Assembly: GCA_016861345.1 (NCBI GenBank)
Contig: BOLD01000002.1
Span: forward strand, 124,001 to 188,000
Length of the DNA stretch: 64,000 nucleotides
Direction of reading: 5' to 3'
Origin: Oligoflexia bacterium
Lineage (GTDB): Bacteria > Bdellovibrionota > Bdellovibrionia > Bdellovibrionales > Bdellovibrionaceae
Positions 16,917 through 25,396 of this stretch are shown here, piece by piece. The notes below the pieces were generated by a model. That model was not told the DNA's origin, ran no database searches, and worked only from the letters and a program-made list of their open reading frames with translations. The number at the start of each line of letters is the position of its first letter. The stretch's first letter is position 1. A program made the translations under genes and the position numbers.

Positions 16917-17597
16917 ATGGGTTACTATCGGGCGAATCATCAAGGATCATTTCAGGAATTTCAAAATACTCGGTGGAAGAACCATCATTCTTATGGTGGA
17001 GCTTTACGAAGTCGGCGCCAAGGGCGGGGGGTGCGTCCCTTGTCGAGCAAGGACCCGCTTCATTTAGTTTTTAAGGTGAATAGAGCGCGTGTGAAGTATG
17101 GACTAAGAACCTACCGACGCTACTTTTTAATACTTCAAATTTTAGAAAGATATTCAAAAAAGTTTTTTGTTCAGATTGAGCAATACTCAATTCAAGGGGA
17201 CCATATTCACCTCTTGATTCGAACAAAAAGACGATCTCAATTTACGAGTTTTTTTAGGGTTGTGGCAGGACAGATTGCGCAGCAGTTTGAGCAGCAGGGG
17301 CTCCTCACTCCCTCTGTGGGAGCGGTAGGTTGGGATCTAGCCCAAGAAGAAGGTTCGCCGCGGGTGACCGATACCCTTTCTGGTGGTGGGAAAGGGGAGC
17401 GTTCAAGAGGGTTGATGAAGATGAAAAAACTTTGGAAGCATCGACCATTCACCAGAGTTGTTCGAGGGTGGCGAGCTTTGAAAATTTGTCGAAATTATAT
17501 TCGTTTGAATGAGCAGGAAGCTCTAAAAGTTATTCCCTATAGAAAAGAGAGACTAAGAGGTTTGTCGTCTGCGGAATGGAATCTGTTATGGGCCTAA
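16917..17597 (+). CDS. REP-associated tyrosine transposase-like (RAYT/Y1 HUH) protein
   Basis: 226 residues from the ATG at 16917 (GGGAGG upstream). The Y1-transposase core has the HUH motif as GDHIHLLIR and a tyrosine in the NYIRLNEQ region near the C-terminus. The N-terminus (WKNHHSYGGALRSRRQGRG, RPLSSKDPLHLVFKV) is typical of RAYT proteins, which relate to IS200/IS605 TnpA but act on palindromic REP sequences. A Gly/Ser-rich insertion (DTLSGGGKGERSRG) lies before the last helix. No flanking IS ends are obvious. A second homologue lies at 55227-55793. Confidence 0.8.
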   Translation: MGYYRANHQGSFQEFQNTRWKNHHSYGGALRSRRQGRGVRPLSSKDPLHLVFKVNRARVKYGLRTYRRYFLILQILERYSKKFFVQIEQYSIQGDHIHLLIRTKRRSQFTSFFRVVAGQIAQQFEQQGLLTPSVGAVGWDLAQEEGSPRVTDTLSGGGKGERSRGLMKMKKLWKHRPFTRVVRGWRALKICRNYIRLNEQEALKVIPYRKERLRGLSSAEWNLLWA

Positions 17598-17691
17598 TTT
17601 CACTGAATGAGTTAAGGTAGCCATCGGAATACCTTTGAGATGATACTGTTGACAGAAGACCTTTCTGACGATGGGCGAAAGCTGCAAAAGC

Positions 17692-19344
17692 CTACTTTCG
17701 GTCAAGTACGGTCTTCATTTTTTCGACAAACTGCGGAGCCTCAATGAATTCGTTCACAGTTGCCTCTTTGACCCAATTACCATTTCGATCATGAAACACA
17801 ATTGTGGGAAGGCCGACGATTTCATATTTCTTTTTGAGTTCCTGAAGCTTGGGAGAGTCGGATGTTGCATCAAATTTTATCAACACAAAATTGGCACCCA
17901 TCAGTTGGAACTGCTGACTGGTAAAGGTATTTTGCTCGATTTGTTTACAAGCCGCACACCAATCAGCCCAAAAATCAATCATGACAGGTTTGCCAGATTT
18001 TTGAGCCTCAGCCAATAAGTCGTCAGAATATTTCTGCCAGTTGTTCGCATCAATATGAAAGCCTTGCTTGGGCTGATTCAAGCTGGACCAAAAATTTGAG
18101 GGCAAAAGAAGATTTCCGTAATACACCGCCATTCCGAGCATGACGACACCGAAAATATATTTCACTCGATTCATCCATTGGCCAGACTTAGGAAGTAGTT
18201 TTGTTGCCTGGCTTGAGAATCCAACAACAATAAATAACTGCCCCATGCCAAGAGCAAAGACAAAGAGAAGCCAAAATCCAAGCCATAGATTTTGTGTCTT
18301 TGCCACAAAAGTCAGAATGCCTACAAGTACGGGGCCGACGCAAGGGCTGGCGATCACTCCAGCGATGACTCCGTATACAAAAGCGCTTGAGTAGCCTTTC
18401 AGGTGAAGATCTCCAGAGAGACGCTTACGAATAAAGGCGGGGGCTTGTAGGTCATAAAGACCAAACATACTTAGGGCCATCGCAATAAAAATAAAACAAA
18501 TAAGACCAATGACGATTGGGTGACTCATGAAAGAGCCAAACATCATCCCGGTTGCGGCGGCAAAAACTCCAAGCGAAGAGTAGGTCAGTGCAATTCCAAG
18601 CACATAGAGGTGGGCAAGAAGAAGGTTATGTTTTTTTGTGCGAAGGTGAGCATTTTTTCCGAGGACTGCCATCGTGATGGGAATCATGGGAAATACACAA
18701 GGGGTCAGTGAGGTCAAAAGTCCCGCAACGAAGACAAAAATAAAGGTCCAAAGAAGTCCCTTGTTTTGAAAGACCTCTTGAAAGGAGAGCGAGAAAAATG
18801 ATCCCTGAGAGGTGACCGATACCCCTGTGGAGGAGGGGGCGGAGGAGGACTTCGTGATTTTGTAGAGGGTGTGGACTTCCCTAACTATCGGAAAGAGACA
18901 GAATGATTTTGTACAGGCCTGGTAAGTCAGTCCAAATGTGATTTTTCCCTCAGAAGGTAAAGATTTGGATAAAAATTTAATTGGGGCAATCAGAGTGGCT
19001 TGACCGATGACTCCCTTTTTATTTTTTTTCGTGGTCTCATCGTAAAATTCTTTGATGGGATCAATTTGAATTTTTCCAATTTCAATCCCATCATCTGGAG
19101 AGATAAGAGCTAGCTTGAACTTTTCTTCATAGGCTCGATAGCCTTCGGGAAGGCTCATTTCAATTTTGACTTCAATAATTTGATTTGTTTCAAATTCAAA
19201 GGGTGAAAACTGAGCAGTTGTCTGAAGGGGATTCTCTTCGTCATTTGAGCCAAGGGCCTTTGAAGAAAACAAAGACCCTGCTGACACAAGAATGAGAAAA
19301 TAAAATAAAGCTTGAGCGAAGGTAGATTTCAGCATGGCTTCCAT
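17692..19344 (-). CDS. dsbD: Thiol:disulfide interchange protein DsbD
   Basis: 550 residues. A signal or membrane segment is followed by the periplasmic alpha domain (about 30-170; redox pair in YQACTKSFCLFP), eight central membrane helices (about 205-440; TPCVFPMIPITM and IASPCVGPVLVG hold the two membrane Cys) and a C-terminal thioredoxin domain (WADWCAACKQIE). DsbD carries electrons from cytoplasmic thioredoxin to periplasmic disulphide isomerases and cytochrome c maturation. The neighbouring exported rhodanese lies 24 bp upstream in the same direction. An alternative start is the Met at residue 4. Confidence 0.95.
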   Translation of the reverse strand: MEAMLKSTFAQALFYFLILVSAGSLFSSKALGSNDEENPLQTTAQFSPFEFETNQIIEVKIEMSLPEGYRAYEEKFKLALISPDDGIEIGKIQIDPIKEFYDETTKKNKKGVIGQATLIAPIKFLSKSLPSEGKITFGLTYQACTKSFCLFPIVREVHTLYKITKSSSAPSSTGVSVTSQGSFFSLSFQEVFQNKGLLWTFIFVFVAGLLTSLTPCVFPMIPITMAVLGKNAHLRTKKHNLLLAHLYVLGIALTYSSLGVFAAATGMMFGSFMSHPIVIGLICFIFIAMALSMFGLYDLQAPAFIRKRLSGDLHLKGYSSAFVYGVIAGVIASPCVGPVLVGILTFVAKTQNLWLGFWLLFVFALGMGQLFIVVGFSSQATKLLPKSGQWMNRVKYIFGVVMLGMAVYYGNLLLPSNFWSSLNQPKQGFHIDANNWQKYSDDLLAEAQKSGKPVMIDFWADWCAACKQIEQNTFTSQQFQLMGANFVLIKFDATSDSPKLQELKKKYEIVGLPTIVFHDRNGNWVKEATVNEFIEAPQFVEKMKTVLDRK

Positions 19345-19368
19345 AAATATTATTCAGATAATTTCAAA

Positions 19369-19779
19369 TTAAGGCTTTTTAACAGGAAGACCAGCTTTTA
19401 CCCAGCCCTCAAAGCCGCCCATATTTTTTACTTTGTATCCAAGCTCTTGCATTTTTGTTCCGACAATTTCTGATCGGCGGCCAGAGCGGCAATACACGAT
19501 CACTGCTTTTTCTTTTGATGTTCCAGCAAGAAACTTTTGCCAGAGATCAGAATTTTTTTCCATTTCAGAAAGGGGCATATGCTGAGCCGGTTGGGCCATG
19601 CCCTGTTGGACTTCTTGCAGTTCACGAACGTCAACAAGGATAGCTTGATTTTTACTCACCATCTGAGCAGCGTCTGCAGGAGTGATGACCTCAGTGCCAG
19701 CATGAGCTTGAATGGATCCTAGTAAAAAGAATCCTAATAAAAGAGAAGAAACAGATGAAATAAATTGGTGTCTTGTCAT
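19369..19779 (-). CDS. Exported rhodanese-like sulfurtransferase
   Basis: 136 residues with a signal peptide (about 1-27, ending IQAHAG). A single rhodanese domain follows, with ILVDVRELQEV near the start and the active-site loop CRSGRRS, in which the Cys carries persulphide sulfur. The end NMGGFEGWVKAGLPV is the usual C-terminal block. Located in the periplasm and co-oriented with dsbD, it may be kept reduced by it, or they may share a sulfur or redox job. It is divergent from motA across 220 bp. Confidence 0.92.
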   Translation of the reverse strand: MTRHQFISSVSSLLLGFFLLGSIQAHAGTEVITPADAAQMVSKNQAILVDVRELQEVQQGMAQPAQHMPLSEMEKNSDLWQKFLAGTSKEKAVIVYCRSGRRSEIVGTKMQELGYKVKNMGGFEGWVKAGLPVKKP

Positions 19780-19999
19780 TTTGAACTCCTTGTTTGCATA
19801 TTATCATTGCATGTTATTTACAAGTTATCACGGGGTGAGAGTCCGCCGATTCTGTCGTATGCTCTCGACCTTGGTCCATTCTGATCACGAATAAATTCTT
19901 TAGACAACTGGTTTTTGGTCTTGAAGAAGTCAAAAAAGAGCAGAAATCCTTCATTTCTTTCAAGATTCTTCCGAATGAGACCTCGTAAGAGGTGTCACT

Positions 20000-20866
20000 A
20001 TGGGTTTTGTAGGAATAATACTCGTATTTATCTTGGTGTTCGGAGGGTTCCTTCTCGCCGGCGGTAAGATGTCAGTTATCATCAAGGCGGCCCCACTCGA
20101 AATGATGATTATCGGGGGAGCGGCCTTGGGAGCTTACGTTATTGCCAACCCCATGAAGACCATCAAAATGGGTTTTAAACTGAGCATTCATGCCATGACA
20201 GCAAAAGGTCCTCAGAAGCAAGATTATGTTGAGCTTTTGCAAATGATGTATCAGCTCTTTCAGCTTTTCAGAAAAGACGGACCGCAGGCTGTTGAAAAAC
20301 ATATCGAGACTCCTGATAAAAGTGAGATTTTTACGGCCTATCCAAGTTTTATGAAGAACCATCATGCGGTTCACTTTCTTTGTGACACAATGAAGATTAC
20401 TCTTTCAGCGGATTTGTCACCCTACGATGTGGATGATCTTCTTGATGGGGATATTAAAGCAATTCATTCAGAAGAACACTTAGCCCAGCACGCAGTGCAA
20501 ACTGTGGCGGATGGATTCCCAGGATTAGGAATCGTTGCGGCGGTTCTTGGTATCGTGAAAACGATGGACCACCTGACCGAGGGAACAGAGACAATCGGTA
20601 AACTGGTTGCGAGCGCCCTTGTGGGAACGATGCTCGGGGTTTTCGGTGCGTACGGTCTTATTGGTCCAACTGCAACGAAAATTAATGCAGATTTAGATGC
20701 TGAAGGTCGATATTTATTGGCTATTAAAAATGCAATGGTTGCTCTTCAACGAGGAGCTCCACCGCTGGTTTGTGTGGAGTACGCTCGCCGAAGTATTCAG
20801 CCTGAAGAGCGTCCAAGTTTTGAAGAGATGGATAAGGCAACAAAAGAAATTAAAAAGGCTGCATAA
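20000..20866 (+). CDS. motA: Flagellar motor stator protein MotA
   Basis: 288 residues, the usual MotA length. Four membrane segments (about 5-25, 33-52, 170-190 and 203-225) flank a large cytoplasmic loop carrying the charged residues that touch the rotor. VADGFPGLGIVAAVLGIVKTM and VGTMLGVFGAYGLIGP are the conserved third and fourth helices. With MotB it forms the proton-driven stator. A clean two-gene operon; the next gene starts after 15 bp. Confidence 0.96.
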   Translation: MGFVGIILVFILVFGGFLLAGGKMSVIIKAAPLEMMIIGGAALGAYVIANPMKTIKMGFKLSIHAMTAKGPQKQDYVELLQMMYQLFQLFRKDGPQAVEKHIETPDKSEIFTAYPSFMKNHHAVHFLCDTMKITLSADLSPYDVDDLLDGDIKAIHSEEHLAQHAVQTVADGFPGLGIVAAVLGIVKTMDHLTEGTETIGKLVASALVGTMLGVFGAYGLIGPTATKINADLDAEGRYLLAIKNAMVALQRGAPPLVCVEYARRSIQPEERPSFEEMDKATKEIKKAA

Positions 20867-20881
20867 AGAAATAGGTGAAAC

Positions 20882-21790
20882 GTGGCTGCAGAGAAAAAAG
20901 GTTCAACAATTGTTATCAAAAAAATCTACAACGTGGCCGGGGGTCACGGGGGTGCTTGGAAAGTTGCCCTTGCAGATTTCATGACAGCGATGATGGCCTT
21001 TTTCCTTGTGATGTGGCTTCTCAGTCAGTCAGCAGAAACAAAGAAAGCCGTTTCGGACTATTTTTCTACTCCAAGTATTATTGAGTATAACTTTCAAAAC
21101 TTTGGTGCTGAGATTACCTTAGAGAAATTATTCTTAGATTTATTAAATGAGCCCTTAAAAGCCTTTCAGTCATTTTTGGAGCCAATTGATAAAACTCCAA
21201 ACGTGATGGATATGGGCTCACAAAAAGTGATCTCTGCATTTATGGCAGATAAGATGGGGGATTTGGCAAAGAATTTCCAAGTCGGACAAGATGGAATTGA
21301 GTTCGACCTCTTAGATAAAGAGCTTTTCATCCCGGGTACTGCGAATCCAAATGACCAGTATGTGACTGTTATGGATCGCTTGAAAACAATAACGGTGGGG
21401 CTTGAGGACTCGATTGTTTCAGTGGATTCAAGACTTTTTAACCAGTCAGTCGAGGGCAGTGATATAGAGTTAGCAAAAAAAGTTGCGACGGAGAGATTGG
21501 ATCTGATTCAAAAAAGATTTGAGGCTTCGTTTGAAAGTCCTACGAATGAGGTTCGTGGGCAAATTGATATTCGCGATAAAAAAGGATTTATTGAGGGGCA
21601 ATCCCAGCGACCTGTGGGGATGATCCATATTTCCATTAAGCAAAAGCCGCTCAAATCAGACGGTAAGAAGCCAAGACCACTTGATACTGTTTTTGGCTCA
21701 GCAGACACAAGTATGTCTGCCTATGATAATTTTGTGAAGCAGATTACAGAACAAAAGCAGAAGCGAAAAGCTGAGACCACAAATCCTTAA
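20882..21790 (+). CDS. motB: Flagellar motor stator protein MotB with divergent peptidoglycan-binding domain
   Basis: 302 residues from a GTG (AGGTGAAAC upstream). The N-terminal [19 protein letters not shown] and MWLL are the MotB helix, where the Asp of ADF is the proton-conducting residue. The C-terminal half should be an OmpA-like peptidoglycan-binding domain, but the usual GHTD loop is absent; the corresponding region reads [12 protein letters not shown]. The helix after it ([17 protein letters not shown]) is recognisable. The stator may anchor to the wall differently. Bdellovibrio relatives carry several motAB pairs. Confidence 0.92.
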   Translation: MAAEKKGSTIVIKKIYNVAGGHGGAWKVALADFMTAMMAFFLVMWLLSQSAETKKAVSDYFSTPSIIEYNFQNFGAEITLEKLFLDLLNEPLKAFQSFLEPIDKTPNVMDMGSQKVISAFMADKMGDLAKNFQVGQDGIEFDLLDKELFIPGTANPNDQYVTVMDRLKTITVGLEDSIVSVDSRLFNQSVEGSDIELAKKVATERLDLIQKRFEASFESPTNEVRGQIDIRDKKGFIEGQSQRPVGMIHISIKQKPLKSDGKKPRPLDTVFGSADTSMSAYDNFVKQITEQKQKRKAETTNP

Positions 21791-21803
21791 TAAACTGCCA
21801 GAA

Positions 21804-22517
21804 TTAAAATCTTGCGTGCAGCCCCACATATCCAAATAAATCTCCGGCTCCATTCAATTGGGAAGCAGCGGACGTGTAGGTGGCATTCAAGGAATAACCA
21901 ATCTCTTTGTACTTATAAGAAATTCCAGTTTTAACATCAAAATAGTTGTTATAACCATCAACTGAGAGCATGGTGTAGCCGACAGAAAAATCCCAAATTA
22001 AATTCCATGGGATGGGTCGATCCTTTCGAAATCCAAAATAATTGGCGTTGGTTTTGGTTCCTTGCCAGTTGTCCATTTTTTCGATCAACATATGATATGT
22101 AAAAAGATTAATATCAAAGCCGAAAATGTTGCCGTCTCGTTGGGCTGAGGCAAAGTACTTGCTGTAGTCATACCGAAAAGTCATGTCTGCGTTTTGAGTC
22201 CAGATAAACTGATAACTTGCAAAGGCTTTCAGATTAACATTTTCCTGGTTTCCTGGAAATGTGACGCTAGACCCCTGCATACCGGCTTTGAAGTATACCC
22301 ACCGATAACCTAAAGTGGCTTGAACAGAGAATTTTTCATCGGACTGCGTAAGGCCCTTTTCAACATAATTGGATAAAAGGTTTACCTCTCCGAAAATTTT
22401 TTGAGGCTCAAGTCCACCGCCCTTGTCTGAAGACTGGGCGTGCGAGCGCTTGCATGTGCAATTAAACAGCACAAGAAAAAGAGATCCAAAAAAAACAAAT
22501 TTTAGCTTTTGGCTCAT
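21804..22517 (-). CDS. TorF-family putative outer-membrane porin
   Basis: 237 residues. The signal peptide contains Cys-x-Cys (FNCTCKRSHAQS). The mature protein is a predicted beta barrel rich in Tyr/Phe strands and ends in GYVGLHARF, a C-terminal aromatic residue typical of outer-membrane proteins. The first strand, GEVNLLSNYVEKGLTQSDEKFSVQATLGY, is the hallmark of the TorF/Gcw_chp (TIGR02001) family. Transport substrate unknown. It is divergent from the DnaQ-WYL gene, with only 20 bp between the starts. Confidence 0.78.
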   Translation of the reverse strand: MSQKLKFVFFGSLFLVLFNCTCKRSHAQSSDKGGGLEPQKIFGEVNLLSNYVEKGLTQSDEKFSVQATLGYRWVYFKAGMQGSSVTFPGNQENVNLKAFASYQFIWTQNADMTFRYDYSKYFASAQRDGNIFGFDINLFTYHMLIEKMDNWQGTKTNANYFGFRKDRPIPWNLIWDFSVGYTMLSVDGYNNYFDVKTGISYKYKEIGYSLNATYTSAASQLNGAGDLFGYVGLHARF

Positions 22518-22537
22518 AACTATGATCTTATGGGACT

Positions 22538-23368
22538 ATGGCTGACTTATCAAGATCTTGGCGTGATTATTCCTATGTTGCTTTCGATACAGAAACCAGT
22601 GGAGCTTATCCACTGGGGGCAGATATCGTTGAAGTGGGGATGGTCAAGTGGGCCAATGGGACCGAGGTCGATACCTACCAGACCTTGCTCAAGCCGCGGT
22701 TTCAGATGACAGACTTTATTATTGGAATACACGGGATCACAAATGAGATGGTGGCTCAGGCTCCGCTGATGAAGGACGAAATTCAAAATATTTTGAATTT
22801 TATGAGGGGGTCGGTTTTTATGGCCCATCATGCCCCCTTTGATATGGGTTTTCTTGCCGTGGATTTGGAAAGAAATAAATTACCTTTTCCTGCTGATCCG
22901 GCGATTTGCACAAGTCTACTTTCAAGAAAAATGATTCCAGAATCAGGTAACCATAAACTTCAAACGCTCATTAAACACTTAAATCTCCCACAGGGAACGG
23001 CTCACCGAGCATTGGATGATGCTAGGGCCTGTTTGCAGGTGGGCCTAGAGTGCATGAAGAGAATGGGTGATGCGGCAACACTTGAACAGGTCATTCAAAA
23101 AATGGGTAAGAAGCTCGAGTGGAATTCGTATTCTCTACTCGCCAATAACAATTCAACCTATCAAGAAATTGTCAAAGCGACAGAGTTAGGCAAAGACCTA
23201 GATATCGTCTATGAAGGTGGTAGTTTAAAGGGCAAGCCCCGACGAATAAAGCCGATTGGGATCGTTCGAAATCCTGACGGAGATTACATTCGAGCGATGT
23301 GTTACATTGATCACGCGGAGAAAAGATTTTACATCGGCAGAATATCCGACTGCCAAATTGTGTACTAA
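22538..23368 (+). CDS. DnaQ-like 3'-5' exonuclease fused to a WYL-like domain
   Basis: 276 residues. Residues 10-175 form a DEDDh exonuclease: Asp17 and Glu19 in FDTETSG, Asp102 in APFDMGF, and His156 and Asp161 in HRALDDA. After a linker, residues 218-276 resemble a WYL domain, DIVYEGG ... RRIKPIGIV then YIRAMCYID and FYIGRISD, a fold that binds nucleic acids or nucleotides in regulators and defence proteins. The exonuclease probably removes 3' nucleotides from DNA or RNA, with the WYL part sensing or steering it. No helix-turn-helix is present. Confidence 0.85.
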   Translation: MADLSRSWRDYSYVAFDTETSGAYPLGADIVEVGMVKWANGTEVDTYQTLLKPRFQMTDFIIGIHGITNEMVAQAPLMKDEIQNILNFMRGSVFMAHHAPFDMGFLAVDLERNKLPFPADPAICTSLLSRKMIPESGNHKLQTLIKHLNLPQGTAHRALDDARACLQVGLECMKRMGDAATLEQVIQKMGKKLEWNSYSLLANNNSTYQEIVKATELGKDLDIVYEGGSLKGKPRRIKPIGIVRNPDGDYIRAMCYIDHAEKRFYIGRISDCQIVY

Positions 23369-23371
23369 TAA

Positions 23372-24325
23372 TTACTTCTCGCCAATTTCAGTCAGGGATT
23401 CAGGAGTGATCTCTCCTGCAATTTTGCCTTCAGTATAGAATTCATCTTTCAGTTTGTGGGCAAGGGGCTCGAGGTTCTTAAATTCATCACCTTTTCGAAG
23501 TTTGAAATCGCGAACAGATAAGGCCTTTTCTTTTGCCTCAACAAGTTCATTCACGTATTTTTCAAAGGCATAGATGGGCCCTGCAATACGATGCGAGATC
23601 ACTTTTCCAACGGCGAAGAGCCCAATGCTAAATCCCACTACAATAAGAGTAAAGGTGATCACAAATGGGGTGAGAAATTTATTAAGCACGTTTACATTGT
23701 AACCAGAAAGTTCGATCAAAGTGACTCGCATATAAGTGTAAGAGAAAACCATGGCGATCAGGCTAATTCCAAAACCCACACCTAAAAGGAAATAGCAATA
23801 TTTCAGTTGGAATTTGGGATTAATCCAATATCTCTTGCGGGCATTGTTCTCGGGCCAAAGGATTTCGCCTTCTTTGATAATGGCGTACATGATTAAAACA
23901 TATCCGACCCATTGAAGGGCGTCGGCAATGTTAAAGGCAGGGGTTGATAATGTTGGTGTGCCCAGAATGATAAAATCCACAACGTGACCCCATAGAATTC
24001 GGTCAGTCACATTGCCAAGAATTCCGCCCAAGAGAATCGACATCCCAGAGCGCAGAGTGAGAGACTTAATGGGGAGCAGATATTGAATCAAAGCATAAGT
24101 GCAGACAAGAAATGCACCGCCTGTCGAGAGAGAAACGACTCGGAGAACGGGCGGAAGATCTGAAAAAAGTCCCAGCATCGCTCCCGGATTGTGATGAAGG
24201 GCAAAGCTCAGAAGCCCAAATGATTGAAGCCCTTGAATGCCAACGGCCCACATTTTTGAGATACGATCAAGTCCCCAGGTCGCTAGAAGAGGAAGAAATA
24301 CAATAAGCCACTCATCACGTTTCAT
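23372..24325 (-). CDS. lspA: Signal peptidase II (LspA) fused to a transmembrane-HAMP-like module
   Basis: 317 residues, twice the usual LspA length. Residues 1-155 hold four helices and the two catalytic Asp blocks: Asp108 in GNVTDRI (followed by GHVVDFI) and Asp135 in FNIADA. This enzyme removes signal peptides from prolipoproteins after diacylglyceryl transfer. Residues 176-240 add two more membrane helices, then a HAMP-like sequence: SHRIAGPIYAFEKYVNEL (244-261) and RKGDEFKNLEPLAHKL (278-293). The fusion would place a signalling-type domain in the cytoplasm, attached to a membrane protease. No effector domain follows. Confidence 0.88.
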   Translation of the reverse strand: MKRDEWLIVFLPLLATWGLDRISKMWAVGIQGLQSFGLLSFALHHNPGAMLGLFSDLPPVLRVVSLSTGGAFLVCTYALIQYLLPIKSLTLRSGMSILLGGILGNVTDRILWGHVVDFIILGTPTLSTPAFNIADALQWVGYVLIMYAIIKEGEILWPENNARKRYWINPKFQLKYCYFLLGVGFGISLIAMVFSYTYMRVTLIELSGYNVNVLNKFLTPFVITFTLIVVGFSIGLFAVGKVISHRIAGPIYAFEKYVNELVEAKEKALSVRDFKLRKGDEFKNLEPLAHKLKDEFYTEGKIAGEITPESLTEIGEK

Positions 24326-24376
24326 ATGTTATGAGGTTATCGGTTTCATTTGTTACAGGCAATGGCTATCAGAGAC

Positions 24377-25309
24377 TTAGGTGACAACCGTCTGGTTTCT
24401 GCCCTTATGTTTGGCTTGAAAAAGAGCTTTGTCGGCGGCATCCAGCAGGGACTTGGCGTCTGGTGCATCTGATGGAAATGTGGCAATGCCAAGACTGAGA
24501 GTGATGGGCTCAGGTCCAGTTTTAAATTTTATTTCTGTATTTTTGCGTAACCGTTCAGCAATATCTCGAGCATCTTCTTTTTTTGTGTCAGGAAGCACGA
24601 TTGCGAATTCATCGCCGCCATAGCGAGATACACTGTCGATGTTGCGCACTCCTTCAAGAAGAATTTGACTGACCTCGAGTAGCAAAACGTCGCCTTTCGG
24701 GTGGCCAGCGGTATCGTTGAATTCTTTAAAGCGGTCGATATCAACCATAATCAGTGACAGTTGACGAGAGTGTCGCCGGGCTCGCTCGACCTCTGTCTTC
24801 AGGTGCTCTGTGAAATAGCGATGATTTGTAAGGCCGGTGACTGGATCTGTGATGGCCAATTTTTCAAGAGCGTATTTTTCTTTTAAAAGTTCGTGCTGTT
24901 TTAAGCACTCTTGAATTTGAATCAAAAGCATATTGTTGTCCCAGGGCTTTAGAAAAGACCGGTGAATGATGCCTTGATCAAGTGCTGGAGACAGTTCCTC
25001 AATGTCAAGTTTGCCCGAGATCAAAACTCGAACAGACGAGGGAGAAAGAAGTTTGCACTCTTTCAGTAACTCGATTCCAGATCGACCTGGCAAAGCGTAG
25101 TCACTTAAGATAATGGCAGGGGTTTGTTTTGTTCTTAAGAAGCCAAGAGCCTCGTCAGGATGGAGATAGGCATGAACTTCAAAGTGGGGTCGAAAAAGTC
25201 GCTCAAAGGCGGCCTTGGTTGAGGGTTCATCATCGATCACTAAAAGAATAGGCTTTCCGCTTGTACTCATGGATTTCATCATTTCAATTGAAGACAGACG
25301 GTCTTTCAA
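24377..25309 (-). CDS. Response regulator with receiver and GGDEF (diguanylate cyclase) domains
   Basis: 310 residues. Residues 18-140 are a receiver domain with the acidic pair in VIDDEP, the phospho-acceptor Asp in ILSDYALPG and the Lys of FLKPW. A short coiled coil joins a GGDEF domain (about 150-308): ITDPVTGLTNHRYF, VDIDRFKEFND and the intact active site RYGGDEFAIVLP. RNID lies five residues before GGDEF, the right place for an RxxD product-inhibition site. It should make cyclic-di-GMP under control of a histidine kinase, none of which lies nearby. Confidence 0.93.
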   Translation of the reverse strand: MKDRLSSIEMMKSMSTSGKPILLVIDDEPSTKAAFERLFRPHFEVHAYLHPDEALGFLRTKQTPAIILSDYALPGRSGIELLKECKLLSPSSVRVLISGKLDIEELSPALDQGIIHRSFLKPWDNNMLLIQIQECLKQHELLKEKYALEKLAITDPVTGLTNHRYFTEHLKTEVERARRHSRQLSLIMVDIDRFKEFNDTAGHPKGDVLLLEVSQILLEGVRNIDSVSRYGGDEFAIVLPDTKKEDARDIAERLRKNTEIKFKTGPEPITLSLGIATFPSDAPDAKSLLDAADKALFQAKHKGRNQTVVT

Positions 25310-25396
25310 GAGGTGTTCTGACCTTGCTTAACAGTCTCGACTTAGGTGGGGAGGGCCAGGTTGTCTGCACACGGAATTTCAGTCAGACTGAGGAGT

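Noticed and set aside
16573..17067. A plus-strand open frame of 164 codons across the start of the RAYT-like gene
   Set aside because: The composition is irregular, it has no ribosome site or recognisable family and it overlaps the RAYT-like gene, whose protein is clearly homologous. I consider it non-coding.
19780..19999. A GCCGATTC sequence resembling a sigma28 -10 upstream of motA
   Set aside because: No matching -35 lies at the required distance of about 11 bases; the nearest similar sequence is 17 bases away. I do not call it a promoter.
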